DNA of 64,000 nt from an uncultured Parasphingopyxis sp. (lineage in GTDB: Bacteria; Pseudomonadota; Alphaproteobacteria; Sphingomonadales; Sphingomonadaceae), in NCBI GenBank assembly GCA_947259005.1, contig CAMYKP010000006.1, forward strand, positions 868,001 to 932,000, read 5' to 3'. Positions 8,628 to 17,193 of the stretch are shown here, piece by piece; position 1 is the stretch's first letter, and each line of letters starts with the position of its first letter. Below the pieces are notes generated by a model. That model did not search any database. It was not told the origin of the DNA and was given only the letters and a program-made list of their open reading frames with translations. The position numbers and the translations under genes are program-made.

Positions 8628-9793
8628 CCCAATCCCCGATTTCCGACCGCGCCCACGCGATCGCCGATAAAGTTGAGCGCTTCGTCCGTGAAACGGTAGT
8701 TCCCTATGAGCAGGATTCCCGCCTGGGTTCACATGGACCGAGCGACGAGCTTGCCGACGAACTCAAAGACAAGGCACGCGCGGCGGGCGTCCTGACGCCG
8801 CACATCCTGGAGGATGGGGGGCACCTAACCCATGCTGAAACCGCGTTGGTGCTCAGGAAATCCGGCCTCTCTCCGCTCGGTCCGGTGGCCTGCAACACCG
8901 CCGCCCCGGACGAAGGCAATATGTATCTGCTCGGCAAGGTCGGCAGTCCGGAGGCCAGGGAACGCTTCCTCAAACCGCTGGTCGAGGGCCGTGCGCGGTC
9001 GGCATTCTTCATGACCGAACCGGCCAGCGAGAATGGCGCGGGGTCCGATCCTTCGATGATGCAGACAAGCGCGAAAATGGATGGCAATCACTGGGTGATC
9101 AACGGCCGCAAGACGTTCATCACCGGGGCGGAAGGTGCGAAGGTCGGCATCGTCATGGCGAAGTCCGATGACGGCGCCTGCATGTTCCTTGTTGACCTGC
9201 CCGATCCCGCCATCCGCATCGAACGCGTGCTCGATACCATCGACAGCTCGATGCCCGGCGGCCACGCCGTCATTACGATCGACAATCTCCGCGTACCGGC
9301 AGACCAGATGCTGGGCGAGAGCGGTGAGGGGTTCAAATATGCCCAGATCCGCCTTGCCCCTGCCCGCCTAACCCATTGCATGCGCTGGCACGGGGCCTGT
9401 GTGCGAGCTAACGAGATCGCGACCGACTATGCCTGCCGGCGCACGGCCTTTGGCAAGCCGCTGATCGACCATGAGGGCGTCGGTTTCATGCTCGCGCAAA
9501 ATCTGATCGACCTCAAGCATACCGAGTTGATGATCGACTGGTGCGCAGGCGTTCTGGACAGCGGCGAACTGGGCACGGCCGAAAGCTCGATGGCCAAAAC
9601 GCATGTCGCAGAGACGCTCTTTCAGGTCGCCGACCGCTGTGTACAGGCTATGGGTGGAACCGGTGTGTCCGGCGATACGATCGTCGAACAGGTGTTCCGC
9701 GAAATTCGCGCCTTCCGCATTTATGACGGACCCACCGAGGTTCACAAATGGTCCCTCGCCAAGAAGATCAAGCGGGAGTGGAATGCGGAATAA
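8624..9793 (+). CDS. Acyl-CoA dehydrogenase, ACAD10/11-like
   Basis: A 389-residue dehydrogenase beginning at an ATG that overlaps the SDR stop. The FAD/substrate loop reads FFMTEPASENGAGSDPSMM, the middle domain has INGRKTFITGAEG, and the C-terminal motif is RIYDGPTEVHKWSLAKKI. The Asp-Gly-Pro motif replaces the Tyr-Glu-Gly motif of medium-chain enzymes, which is characteristic of the ACAD10/11-like branch that handles very-long or branched substrates. It is followed by an AT-rich region that serves aceA, so the operon appears to be two genes long. Confidence 0.93.
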   Translation: MTQSPISDRAHAIADKVERFVRETVVPYEQDSRLGSHGPSDELADELKDKARAAGVLTPHILEDGGHLTHAETALVLRKSGLSPLGPVACNTAAPDEGNMYLLGKVGSPEARERFLKPLVEGRARSAFFMTEPASENGAGSDPSMMQTSAKMDGNHWVINGRKTFITGAEGAKVGIVMAKSDDGACMFLVDLPDPAIRIERVLDTIDSSMPGGHAVITIDNLRVPADQMLGESGEGFKYAQIRLAPARLTHCMRWHGACVRANEIATDYACRRTAFGKPLIDHEGVGFMLAQNLIDLKHTELMIDWCAGVLDSGELGTAESSMAKTHVAETLFQVADRCVQAMGGTGVSGDTIVEQVFREIRAFRIYDGPTEVHKWSLAKKIKREWNAE

Positions 9794-9876
9794 ACTCTTT
9801 CCAGTCCGGTTAGCGGCGCGCCCAATCAACCAAAAGGCGCGCCGCCCATATCCGCCGGCTCCCGGCTGAGTCAAAA

Positions 9877-9894
9877 TTGTAAATATAATTACAA
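9877..9894. promoter_or_regulatory. Operator-like inverted repeat upstream of aceA
   Basis: TTGTAAATATAATTACAA has perfect 6-base arms (TTGTAA/TTACAA) with a 6-base AT centre. A further TTACAA half-site is at 9941-9946 and a related repeat at 9995-10012. The 252-base gap is markedly AT-rich compared with the genes around it, fitting a strongly regulated promoter. The regulator is not identifiable from the window. Confidence 0.5.
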
Positions 9895-9994
9895 AATAAC
9901 AAATCTACACGGCATATGACCGACAGCGCGACTTAAATCTTTACAAGATTATATAGCGCAAGGCCCGAAATTCCTGCAAATCCTCTGGCGCACG

Positions 9995-10012
9995 CTGTAA
10001 ATTTATTGACAG
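9995..10012. promoter_or_regulatory. Second operator-like inverted repeat near aceA start
   Basis: CTGTAAATTTATTGACAG is a near-perfect palindrome (CTGTAAA against CTGTCAA) ending 33 bases before the aceA ATG. It shares the TGTAAAT core with the repeat at 9877, so both may bind the same protein. Confidence 0.4.
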
Positions 10013-10045
10013 CAAAGTAATTCAACTTCCCAGAGGTATAAAAAC

Positions 10046-11638
10046 ATGTCCTATCAAGACCATATCACGGCCAGCAATGCCCTGATCGACAGCAAGAATG
10101 GCACATGGAGCAGCATCGACGCGGAGTCGGTTGCGCGCATGCGGTTGCAGAACCGTTTCAAGACGGGCCTCGACATTGCCAAATACACCGCCGCGATCAT
10201 GCGCGAGGACATGGCTGCATATGACGCCGACAGCTCCAAATACACCCAGTCGCTCGGCTGCTGGCACGGCTTCATCGCGCAGCAGAAGATGATCTCCATC
10301 AAGAAGCATTTCGGCGATACGAAGCGCCGTTACCTCTACCTCTCGGGCTGGATGGTCGCCGCCCTGCGCAGCGAATTCGGCCCCCTGCCCGATCAGTCGA
10401 TGCATGAAAAAACCTCCGTTCCTGCGCTGATCGAGGAGCTTTACACCTTCCTGCGCCAGGCCGATGCCCGTGAGCTGGGCGGCCTGTTCCGCGACGTTGA
10501 TGCAGCCCGCGATGCCGGTGACGCGGCTGCAGAAGCAGCGGCCATGGACAAGATCGAGAATTTCCAGACCCATGTCGTCCCGATCATCGCCGATATCGAT
10601 GCCGGCTTCGGCAACGCGGAAGCCACCTATCTGCTGGCCAAAAAGATGATCGAAGCCGGGGCCTGCGCGCTGCAGATCGAAAACCAGGTTTCGGACGAAA
10701 AGCAGTGCGGCCATCAGGACGGCAAGGTTACCGTTCCGCATGAGGACTTCCTCGCGAAGATCCGTGCCTGCCGCTACGCTTTCCTCGAGCTTGGTGTCGA
10801 AGACGGGATCATCGTCACCCGCACCGACTCGCTCGGTGCCGGCCTGACCAAGCAAATCGCCGTTTCCAAGGAACCCGGCGATCTCGGCGACCAGTATAAC
10901 AGCTTCCTCGATTGCGAAGAGATCGACCCGACCACGGCCCGCAACGGCGATGTCATCATCAACCGCGACGGCAAGATGATGCGCCCGAAACGCCTGCCCT
11001 CCAACCTGTTCCAGTTCCGCGCTGGCACCGGTGAAGACCGCTGCGTTCTCGACAGCATCACCAGCCTTCAGAATGGAGCCGACCTGCTGTGGATCGAAAC
11101 CGAAAAGCCGCATGTCGAGCAGATCGCCGGGATGATGGACCGCATTCGCGAGGTCGTTCCGAATGCCAAGCTCGTCTACAACAACTCGCCATCCTTCAAC
11201 TGGACGCTGAACTTCCGCCAGCAGGTCTATGATGCGATGGTTTCCGAAGGGCTGGATGTTTCGGAGTATGACCGCGATGACCTGATGGATGCGAAATATG
11301 ACGATACCGAACTCGGCGAAGCCGCCGACAAGCGTATCCGCACCTTCCAGGCCGACGGATCGAAGCGTGCCGGCATTTTCCATCACCTGATCACCCTGCC
11401 GACCTATCACACGGCCGCCCTGTCGACCGACAATCTCGCCAAGGAATATTTCGGCGATGCGGGCATGCTCGGCTATGTTCTGGGCGTCCAGCGCAAGGAA
11501 ATCCGCGAAGGGATTGCCTGTGTGAAGCATCAGAACATGTCCGGCAGCGACATTGGCGACGATCACAAGGAATATTTCGCCGGTGAAGCCGCACTCAAGG
11601 CCGGCGGCGTTCACAACACAATGAACCAGTTCGGATAA
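10046..11638 (+). CDS. aceA: Isocitrate lyase
   Basis: 530 residues, the long subfamily-3 form seen in Pseudomonas aeruginosa. It cleaves isocitrate to glyoxylate and succinate, the first step of the glyoxylate shunt needed for growth on acetate or fatty acids. The catalytic loop reads DEKQCGHQDG with Cys221; Gln replaces the second Lys of the classical KKCGH, as in this subfamily. IIADIDAGFGN carries metal-binding acidic residues. It is monocistronic: an AT-rich regulated gap precedes it and a hairpin follows. No malate synthase gene is in the window. Its presence fits the many acyl-CoA catabolic genes nearby. Confidence 0.97.
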   Translation: MSYQDHITASNALIDSKNGTWSSIDAESVARMRLQNRFKTGLDIAKYTAAIMREDMAAYDADSSKYTQSLGCWHGFIAQQKMISIKKHFGDTKRRYLYLSGWMVAALRSEFGPLPDQSMHEKTSVPALIEELYTFLRQADARELGGLFRDVDAARDAGDAAAEAAAMDKIENFQTHVVPIIADIDAGFGNAEATYLLAKKMIEAGACALQIENQVSDEKQCGHQDGKVTVPHEDFLAKIRACRYAFLELGVEDGIIVTRTDSLGAGLTKQIAVSKEPGDLGDQYNSFLDCEEIDPTTARNGDVIINRDGKMMRPKRLPSNLFQFRAGTGEDRCVLDSITSLQNGADLLWIETEKPHVEQIAGMMDRIREVVPNAKLVYNNSPSFNWTLNFRQQVYDAMVSEGLDVSEYDRDDLMDAKYDDTELGEAADKRIRTFQADGSKRAGIFHHLITLPTYHTAALSTDNLAKEYFGDAGMLGYVLGVQRKEIREGIACVKHQNMSGSDIGDDHKEYFAGEAALKAGGVHNTMNQFG

Positions 11639-11660
11639 CCCCACCCTGATCACCAGGGTT

Positions 11661-11696
11661 CAGGTGCCCTCCTTTGCCCCCCTTGGGGGGCACCTG
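11661..11696 (+). terminator. Hairpin terminator after aceA
   Basis: CAGGTGCCC (11661-11669) pairs with GGGCACCTG (11688-11696), 22 bases after the aceA stop. There is no proper T-run, only a loose AATTTT further on, so it may work as a bidirectional or factor-assisted terminator between the convergent aceA and asparaginase genes. Confidence 0.55.
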
Positions 11697-11792
11697 TCCC
11701 ACCCTAATTTTCCTGGGGAGGAAAGTAATCCGTCGGTAGAAATACCGGCGGATTTTCCTTGTTCGGCAGTAGCTTAGCGCAATCCCCTTCCT

Positions 11793-12692
11793 TTAGCGAC
11801 AAGCCCCGAAAGTCATGCTCATCGCAGGAAGTGTGTTCGAAACCGCGGCCCGCTTCATGCCGTCCGAATTGAACAGCATCGCGATTTCGCCGGTTTTCGA
11901 CACCGCAATCGCGCCGCCATCTCCGCCCAGCTTCTTCACATCGGCCAGCATGTTCCAGATCGCCTCTTCCAGCGTGTCCCCGGCCAGCTCAAACCGATGC
12001 GCCGCCGTCAGCGCGCCGCCCGCGCGCACGAACTTCTCGCCCGTACCGGTGCAGGAAATCGCGACCTCCTGATCCGCCCAGGTGCCCGCCCCGATCAGCG
12101 GCGTGTCTCCGACCCGGCCCGGCGGTTTCCCGAACACACCGCCGGTCGATGTCGCCGCCGCCAGATTGCCGTGCACATCCAGCGCCACCGCGCCCACCGT
12201 GCCATGCGACATGTCTGTCACTGTCAGATCAGCCTCGCTCACCCCGACAGGCAGTACATAATAGGCGTTCGGATCGCCGACCGGCGCGCAGTCATTCGCG
12301 GCGGCAAAGCGGATCGCCCCGTCTCCGGCCAGCATGACACTGGGCGAGCGGTCCATCACTTTCCGCGCAACCCCGATCGGACTGACCACATCCTGGATAA
12401 CCGCGACAGAGCCCGCATCCTGCGTCGCCCCGTCCATGATACTGGCGTCCAGCTCGATAATGCCGTGGAGATTGGGGGCCGAGCCCCTGCCCGCCACATA
12501 GAGGCCAGACTCCTCCATGTCCCGCACCATTTCCTCGACAACATCGACGCTTGCCGCGCCGCCCCGGAGCAACCCCTCGCCGCGCGCCACCAGCGCCGCC
12601 AGATGCGCCTCGACCTCGCCATAATCGACCCCGGCCCTCGGCCCGGCGCCGCCATGCAGGGCCAGCGCGAAACGAGGAGAAGATGAGGTCAT
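11793..12692 (-). CDS. Isoaspartyl peptidase/L-asparaginase (plant type, Ntn hydrolase)
   Basis: 299 residues, typical of the self-cleaving asparaginase/isoaspartyl dipeptidase family. The N-terminus has LALHGGAGP; the autocleavage and nucleophile site is in [12 protein letters not shown], with Thr165 as the expected N-terminal nucleophile of the beta subunit. IGAGTWAD and SCTGTGE further on belong to the active site. It hydrolyses isoaspartyl dipeptides and asparagine in the cytoplasm. It stands alone and convergent with aceA, so no pathway role can be read from its neighbours. Confidence 0.93.
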   Translation of the reverse strand: MTSSSPRFALALHGGAGPRAGVDYGEVEAHLAALVARGEGLLRGGAASVDVVEEMVRDMEESGLYVAGRGSAPNLHGIIELDASIMDGATQDAGSVAVIQDVVSPIGVARKVMDRSPSVMLAGDGAIRFAAANDCAPVGDPNAYYVLPVGVSEADLTVTDMSHGTVGAVALDVHGNLAAATSTGGVFGKPPGRVGDTPLIGAGTWADQEVAISCTGTGEKFVRAGGALTAAHRFELAGDTLEEAIWNMLADVKKLGGDGGAIAVSKTGEIAMLFNSDGMKRAAVSNTLPAMSMTFGACR

Positions 12693-12796
12693 GGCGAAAG
12701 CTCCAATCAGATTTTCGCCCTCTATGAGAAAGCGTTTCGCTTGTCGATCAAAAGGCTGCGGGAGCCGATCGGAAGGCTATCCTGCCCTCCCATCAA

Positions 12797-12814
12797 GTTG
12801 ACACTCGTTGACAC
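12797..12814. repeat. Tandem GTTGACAC repeat
   Basis: Two exact GTTGACAC octamers, 10 bases apart, in the 376-base gap between the asparaginase start (12692) and the HEPN-like gene (13069). Spacing of one helical turn suggests a protein-binding site. Both contain a TTGACA -35-like hexamer but no convincing -10 follows at 17 bases. The rest of this gap shows no gene. Confidence 0.3.
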
Positions 12815-13068
12815 AGGCCGGGGGTAAAGCGTGCAACAATATTTCCCAAAGTTTACAAGAGTGGCACGGAGCGTTGCGCGCGGCGGAACCGTGCGTCCTA
12901 TTGGACACAGGGGTGTGGAGGGACGCGACGGGGTCATGGGCCGGATAGTATCATGGTCGGCGGCGTGTAGGACAGGAAATAGGGTTTTGGGAAAGCGCGT
13001 ACGTCCGCTTGCGCGAAACCTCCCTCCACTCTTCAATATCTTGCGGTTTGTCTTTATCGATACCCGTT

Positions 13069-13635
13069 ATGTCCGATAACCAATACAAAGAAAAAGCTGA
13101 AATTGCCGAAAAAGGCATCCCTGAAGATGCAAAAGAACAGCATGCTTCGGTGTATTATAAGATTGGCCAGTTCTTGACAGGCTGGTCAACGGTCGAATCT
13201 CTCTTCCAACTTTTATTAGAGATTATGCTGGGCTGCTCTCGCCAAAATGCGGCAATTCTGTTTCATTCCGTGCAAAGTGCGCGGGGGAGAACCCGCCTGC
13301 TTGATGCACTTGCATACGAAAATCTCAACAAAGCAGACCGCGAAACGCTACACGCATTGTTGAAGCGGTTTAGGGCCCCGACCCGGCTCCGAAATGAACT
13401 GGCGCATGCGCAGTATAATATTAGCTTTACAACATTTTTGATCGAATCCAGCTCAACAGCCAACATGAGTGACTATGACGGTGGAGATCCAGTCAAACGC
13501 ACGCCAATTGACCGCGCGTGGGAGAATCGCATCGAGAATATGTCGGCATCGCTACACAAGCTAAACTTGGAGCTGTGGGAATTTATCGGCACGTTAAGAG
13601 AACAAAAAAAGCAGAGAAACGATCAGGAAGGATAG
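13069..13635 (+). CDS. HEPN-domain-like protein, possible RNase/abortive-infection factor
   Basis: 188 residues from the ATG at 13069; the frame extends 20 codons upstream and there is no clear ribosome site, so the start is uncertain. The protein is all-helical in appearance. It carries FLTGWSTVESLFQLLLEIML and then RLRNELAHAQY, in which Arg108-Asn-x-x-x-His113 matches the R-x4-6-H motif of HEPN nucleases, so the catalytic pair is present. Codon use is more AT-rich than in flanking genes, and a hicAB module follows about 150 bases away, so horizontal acquisition is plausible. HEPN membership was judged by eye; function is unknown. Confidence 0.55.
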   Translation: MSDNQYKEKAEIAEKGIPEDAKEQHASVYYKIGQFLTGWSTVESLFQLLLEIMLGCSRQNAAILFHSVQSARGRTRLLDALAYENLNKADRETLHALLKRFRAPTRLRNELAHAQYNISFTTFLIESSSTANMSDYDGGDPVKRTPIDRAWENRIENMSASLHKLNLELWEFIGTLREQKKQRNDQEG

Positions 13636-13689
13636 ACTATTTGATTTCACATTCTGCTGACAATGCGCTCAATACACCCATCCAGTTAC

Positions 13690-13732
13690 CCCCTCACCCA
13701 CACAATAACCTCCGCACCAGCAACGCCGCACT
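13690..13732 (-). repeat. Degenerate copy of the hutG 3' end (direct repeat, distal copy)
   Basis: By eye 38 of 43 bases match 14581-14623, the true end of hutG. On the minus strand it reads SAALLVRRLLCG then stop, against SAALLVRRMLFG then stop in hutG. The two copies have the same orientation and bracket hicB-hicA. It is non-coding now: no upstream hutG sequence accompanies it. Confidence 0.75.
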
Positions 13733-13780
13733 CCTCGATTACGGTGACAGTGCACTTAATTCCCAACGCGAAACCGCTCC

Positions 13781-14191
13781 CTACCCCGCAATAAATTCAC
13801 GCGCGGCTTCTGCTAGCGCAGCGGAGCGGGTGATCTTGCGTTCTCTGGCGGCGCGATCGAGCAGGTCGAGCGTGTTTTCGTCCATCGTGACATTGATCCG
13901 CTTTGTCCTGCCGGCAGGAACCAGCGCGGGGAGCATCATCGTGGTTTCCGCTTCGGCCCAATCCTCGGCCAGATCGGCATCGGCGCGCAGCTCCGTTAAC
14001 GTCCGCGCCTTGGGAAGAGCGATCCCGGCGTCGATCATCGCGGCAATATGTGTCGCCAGAATTGTGCGCGCCTCTGAAGCGGCTTCATCGAAATCACTGG
14101 TTTCGGTGTGCGCGGTAAAGCCCGGAATATCGGGCGCGGTAAAACCGAACCCGGTCTCGTCGGCAAAAACGAATGTCAGATAATGGCTCAT
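13781..14191 (-). CDS. hicB: HicB-family antitoxin
   Basis: 136 residues from the ATG at 14191, chosen for its AAAGGA ribosome site; the frame opens 13 codons earlier. The N-terminal half (YLTFVFADETGFGFTAPDIPGF) is the partial RNase-H-like HicB fold that blocks the toxin, and the C-terminal half (GRTKRINVTMDENTLDLLDRAA) is a ribbon-helix-helix DNA-binding domain, so it should both neutralise HicA and repress the operon. It lies 72 bases downstream of hicA in the same direction. The operator is probably the palindrome at 14507. Confidence 0.92.
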   Translation of the reverse strand: MSHYLTFVFADETGFGFTAPDIPGFTAHTETSDFDEAASEARTILATHIAAMIDAGIALPKARTLTELRADADLAEDWAEAETTMMLPALVPAGRTKRINVTMDENTLDLLDRAARERKITRSAALAEAAREFIAG

Positions 14192-14263
14192 GATGGCGTG
14201 TCCTTTCGTTTCAGTACCCGAATTCTGCATCTCCTTTCGATGCCGGGCGGCATCATAGGCGGG

Positions 14264-14452
14264 CTATCTCCAGCCCGCCGCTTTCTCAATTGCCCGCTTC
14301 AATCCTTTCGGTAGATCCTTGCGCGGGTGCGGGACGGTGATGATGTTCGCTTTGGCGGCGTGTTTGAAGCTGATATGGCTGCCTTTCTGGCTCACTTGCT
14401 CCCAGCCTTCTTTACGAAGCCGCTTTATGATCGCCGCGCTGTCGTTCATCAT
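14264..14452 (-). CDS. hicA: HicA-family mRNA interferase toxin
   Basis: 62 residues, typical length. The dsRBD-like fold signature IIKRLRKEGWEQVSQKGSHISFKH is present with the catalytic His26 in KGSHISF, followed by ITVPHPRKDLPKGLKRAIEKAAGW. It cleaves mRNA when not bound by HicB. Two consecutive Met codons (14452 or 14449) are possible starts. It is the first gene of the hicAB operon, behind AT-rich promoter DNA containing a perfect palindrome. It appears intact. Confidence 0.92.
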   Translation of the reverse strand: MMNDSAAIIKRLRKEGWEQVSQKGSHISFKHAAKANIITVPHPRKDLPKGLKRAIEKAAGWR

Positions 14453-14506
14453 TCCCGCCTTTTACGTACGTATTATTATACACACGAATTTAAAAAGTCA
14501 ACATTT

Positions 14507-14526
14507 ATGTGTATATAAATACACAT
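14507..14526. promoter_or_regulatory. hicAB operator palindrome
   Basis: ATGTGTAT and ATACACAT form perfect 8-base arms around ATAA, 55 bases upstream of hicA. A partial extra half-site (TATACACAC) lies nearer the gene. This is the expected kind of target for the ribbon-helix-helix domain of HicB. The surrounding 100 bases are the most AT-rich of the neighbourhood. Confidence 0.65.
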
Positions 14527-14580
14527 CTATGTGAGATGGCGAGAGGTCAACTTCGATTTAGCAAGCGCGAAAAACGATCT

Positions 14581-14623
14581 CCCCTCACCCAAACAACATC
14601 CTCCGCACCAACAGCGCCGCACT
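14581..14623 (-). repeat. hutG 3' end (direct repeat, intact copy)
   Basis: The last codons, stop and four following bases of hutG, matched at 38 of 43 positions by 13690-13732. Together the copies flank an 848-base segment holding only hicAB, as would be left by integration or a duplication at a gene 3' end. Confidence 0.75.
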
Positions 14624-15514
14624 TCGCGCCGTCATGCCATTCCGGTCATGCGGAGGGGATAGTTCGACGATATCGGCGAGTGGCAAAGTGCAACCATGCG
14701 AATCTGCAGCGCTGATCACAGTCTCCACCAGATACTCGACAACTGCCAGCGACACGCCGCGCGCGGCGGGGGCGCTGACGCCGGGGGCCTGATAGTGGGG
14801 CAGCAGATCGATATCGATGGTGAGGTAGAGAATGTCGGACCGCCGGGCGATGGCCTGTATCTCGCCATCTGCCGCGCCCTTATCGGCAATAAGGTCATGA
14901 TCCATCACGATGCGCGCGCCCCAGTCCGCCGCTCGCTCGATCAGGGCCATCGTGTTGGATTCCTCCGCCAGCCCGAGACACAGATAGTCGAAACCGTCCG
15001 GGTCCGCTTGCCGCATCTGGTTGAACGGCGTGCCCGATGACGGGCCAGCCGCGCCGGGCGTTCGCAGATCGAGATGCGCGTCGAGATTAATGATGCCGAT
15101 ATGCTGGTCCGGGAAATGCTCACACAGGCCGAGATAGCTGCCAAAGGCCGTTTCATGCCCACCGCCGAGAACGATCAGGCGGTCATGTTCGGCCAGCGCG
15201 CGCGCAACATGCTGGCCGAGCATCGCCTGCCCGGCCTCCAGATCGTCGCCCTCGACATCCACATCGCCAAGATCGGCAAAGGGCTGCGCATTGGCAGGCG
15301 CGGCAAAACCGGCCAGCGCCTTGCGGAGCGCCTGCGGCCCCTGCCGCGCGCCGACCCGCCCCTTGTTGCGGGCCACTCCGGCCTCCGAGGCAAATCCGAG
15401 CAGGGCGCGGCTACCGCTATCGCTTGCAAACTGCCAGAGGCGCTTCGCCTTTTCGCCATCCTCGCTGTCGTCTCGGCCTGTCCATGGCTGGGGCGGGATA
15501 TGGGTGACGGGCAT
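14585..15514 (-). CDS. hutG: Formimidoylglutamase (arginase/ureohydrolase family)
   Basis: 309 residues from the ATG at 15514, which lies 5 bases after the hutU stop; an upstream start would overlap hutU by about 50 bases. Manganese-ligand motifs of the ureohydrolase fold are present: GGGHE (His120), NLDAHLDLR (Asp145, His147, Asp149) and TIDIDLL. It hydrolyses N-formimino-L-glutamate to glutamate and formamide, the last step of the four-step histidine pathway. It is the last gene of the hutI-hutH-hutU-hutG operon. Its 3' end is duplicated beyond the hicAB pair. Confidence 0.93.
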   Translation of the reverse strand: MPVTHIPPQPWTGRDDSEDGEKAKRLWQFASDSGSRALLGFASEAGVARNKGRVGARQGPQALRKALAGFAAPANAQPFADLGDVDVEGDDLEAGQAMLGQHVARALAEHDRLIVLGGGHETAFGSYLGLCEHFPDQHIGIINLDAHLDLRTPGAAGPSSGTPFNQMRQADPDGFDYLCLGLAEESNTMALIERAADWGARIVMDHDLIADKGAADGEIQAIARRSDILYLTIDIDLLPHYQAPGVSAPAARGVSLAVVEYLVETVISAADSHGCTLPLADIVELSPPHDRNGMTARSAALLVRRMLFG

Positions 15515-15519
15515 GGCCG

Positions 15520-17193
15520 CTATTCGCCCAAAATGCCGGGCAGGTTCAGGCCGTGTTCGCGCGCGCAATCGATAGCGTCCTCATAGCCGGCATCGGCATG
15601 GCGCATCACGCCCGTCGCCGGGTCGTTCCATAGAACATTGGCGATCCGCGCATCCGCCTCTTCCGTGCCGTCGCAGCAGATGACCATGCCGGAATGTTGG
15701 GAGAAGCCCATGCCGACGCCGCCGCCATGATGGAGGCTGACCCATGTCGCGCCGCTGGCTGTATTGAGCAGCGCGTTGAGGAGCGGCCAGTCCGACACCG
15801 CATCGGACCCGTCCTTCATCGCTTCGGTTTCGCGGTTGGGCGAGGCGACAGATCCGCTGTCGAGATGGTCGCGGCCGATGACGACCGGCGCGCTGAGTTC
15901 GCCGTTGCGTACCATCTCGTTGAAGGCGAGGCCCAGCCGGTGCCGCTGCCCCAGCCCGACCCAGCAGATGCGCGCGGGCAGCCCCTGAAAGCTGATCCGC
16001 TCGCGCGCCATGTCGAGCCAGTTGTGGAGATGGGGATCGTCCGGGATGATCTCCTTCACCTTGGCGTCCGTCTTGTAGATATCTTCGGGATCGCCGGAGA
16101 GCGCGCACCAGCGGAACGGGCCGATGCCGCGGCAGAAGAGCGGGCGGATATAGGCGGGAACGAAGCCGGGAAAGGCGAAGGCATTTTCCAGACCCTCTTC
16201 CTTCGCAACCTGGCGGATATTGTTGCCATAATCGAGCGTCGGCACGCCGGAATTCCAGTAATCGACCATCGCGGCGACATGGGTCTTCATGCTGGCGCGC
16301 GCGGCTTTCTCGACCGCCTTGGGATCGCGTTCGCGCTGGTCGCGCCACTCGGCCATCGTCCAGCCGGCGGGCAGATAGCCGTTGATCGGGTCATGCGCGC
16401 TGGTCTGGTCGGTCAGCATGTCGGGCCGGATGCCGCGTTTGAAAAGTTCGGGCACAATCTCCGCAGCATTGCCGAGCAACCCGACGGATTTGGCCTCTCC
16501 GGCCTCTGTCCATGCCGCGATCATCGCCAGGGCCTCGTCAATTGTCCGTGCTTTCTCGTCCACATATTTGGTGCGCAGGCGAAAATCGATCCGGGTTTCG
16601 TCGCATTCGATGGCGAGGCAGCAGGCCCCGGCCATGACAGCGGCGAGCGGCTGCGCGCCGCCCATGCCGCCAAGCCCGGCGGTCAGGATCCATTTGCCGG
16701 TCAGATCACCGTCATAATGCTGACGCCCGGCTTCGACGAAGGTCTCGTAGGTGCCCTGCACGATCCCCTGCGTGCCGATATAGATCCACGAGCCGGCCGT
16801 CATCTGGCCGTACATGGCGAGCCCTTTTTTATCGAGCTCGTTGAAATGATCCCAAGTCGCCCAGTGCGGCACGAGGTTGGAGTTGGCGATCAGGACGCGA
16901 GGCGCGTTTTCATGGGTCCTGAACACGCCGACCGGCTTGCCGGACTGGACGAGCAGGGTTTCATCGGCCTCGAGATCGGTGAGGCTGGCGACGATCTGGT
17001 CGAAGGCCTGCCAGTTGCGCGCCGCCCGTCCGATGCCGCCATAGACGACCAGTTCTTCCGGATTTTCCGCCACATCGGGATGGAGATTGTTCATCAGCAT
17101 CCGCAGCGGCGCTTCGGTCAGCCAGCTCTTGGCGGTTAGCGTCGTGCCGGTGGGCGGGCGCACTTCGCGGGAATTGTGGAAGCGATCAGCCAT
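15520..17193 (-). CDS. hutU: Urocanate hydratase
   Basis: 557 residues, full length. It converts urocanate to 4-imidazolone-5-propionate using tightly bound NAD as electrophile. Recognisable stretches are [15 protein letters not shown] near the N-terminus, [16 protein letters not shown] in the NAD site, [14 protein letters not shown], and [17 protein letters not shown] near the C-terminus. The ATG overlaps the hutH stop by 8 bases, so translation is coupled. A long open frame on the opposite strand (15694-17139) is a codon-bias shadow. Confidence 0.97.
   Translation of the reverse strand: MADRFHNSREVRPPTGTTLTAKSWLTEAPLRMLMNNLHPDVAENPEELVVYGGIGRAARNWQAFDQIVASLTDLEADETLLVQSGKPVGVFRTHENAPRVLIANSNLVPHWATWDHFNELDKKGLAMYGQMTAGSWIYIGTQGIVQGTYETFVEAGRQHYDGDLTGKWILTAGLGGMGGAQPLAAVMAGACCLAIECDETRIDFRLRTKYVDEKARTIDEALAMIAAWTEAGEAKSVGLLGNAAEIVPELFKRGIRPDMLTDQTSAHDPINGYLPAGWTMAEWRDQRERDPKAVEKAARASMKTHVAAMVDYWNSGVPTLDYGNNIRQVAKEEGLENAFAFPGFVPAYIRPLFCRGIGPFRWCALSGDPEDIYKTDAKVKEIIPDDPHLHNWLDMARERISFQGLPARICWVGLGQRHRLGLAFNEMVRNGELSAPVVIGRDHLDSGSVASPNRETEAMKDGSDAVSDWPLLNALLNTASGATWVSLHHGGGVGMGFSQHSGMVICCDGTEEADARIANVLWNDPATGVMRHADAGYEDAIDCAREHGLNLPGILGE

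Noticed and set aside
10022-11653. 543-codon open frame on the minus strand opposite aceA
   Set aside because: It mirrors aceA exactly. Long antisense frames are expected in GC-rich DNA with strong third-position bias, and the translation shows no family features.
13518-14183. 221-codon plus-strand frame over the HEPN end and hicB
   Set aside because: Crosses the end of one gene and runs antisense to hicB; Ser/Ala-rich low-complexity translation.
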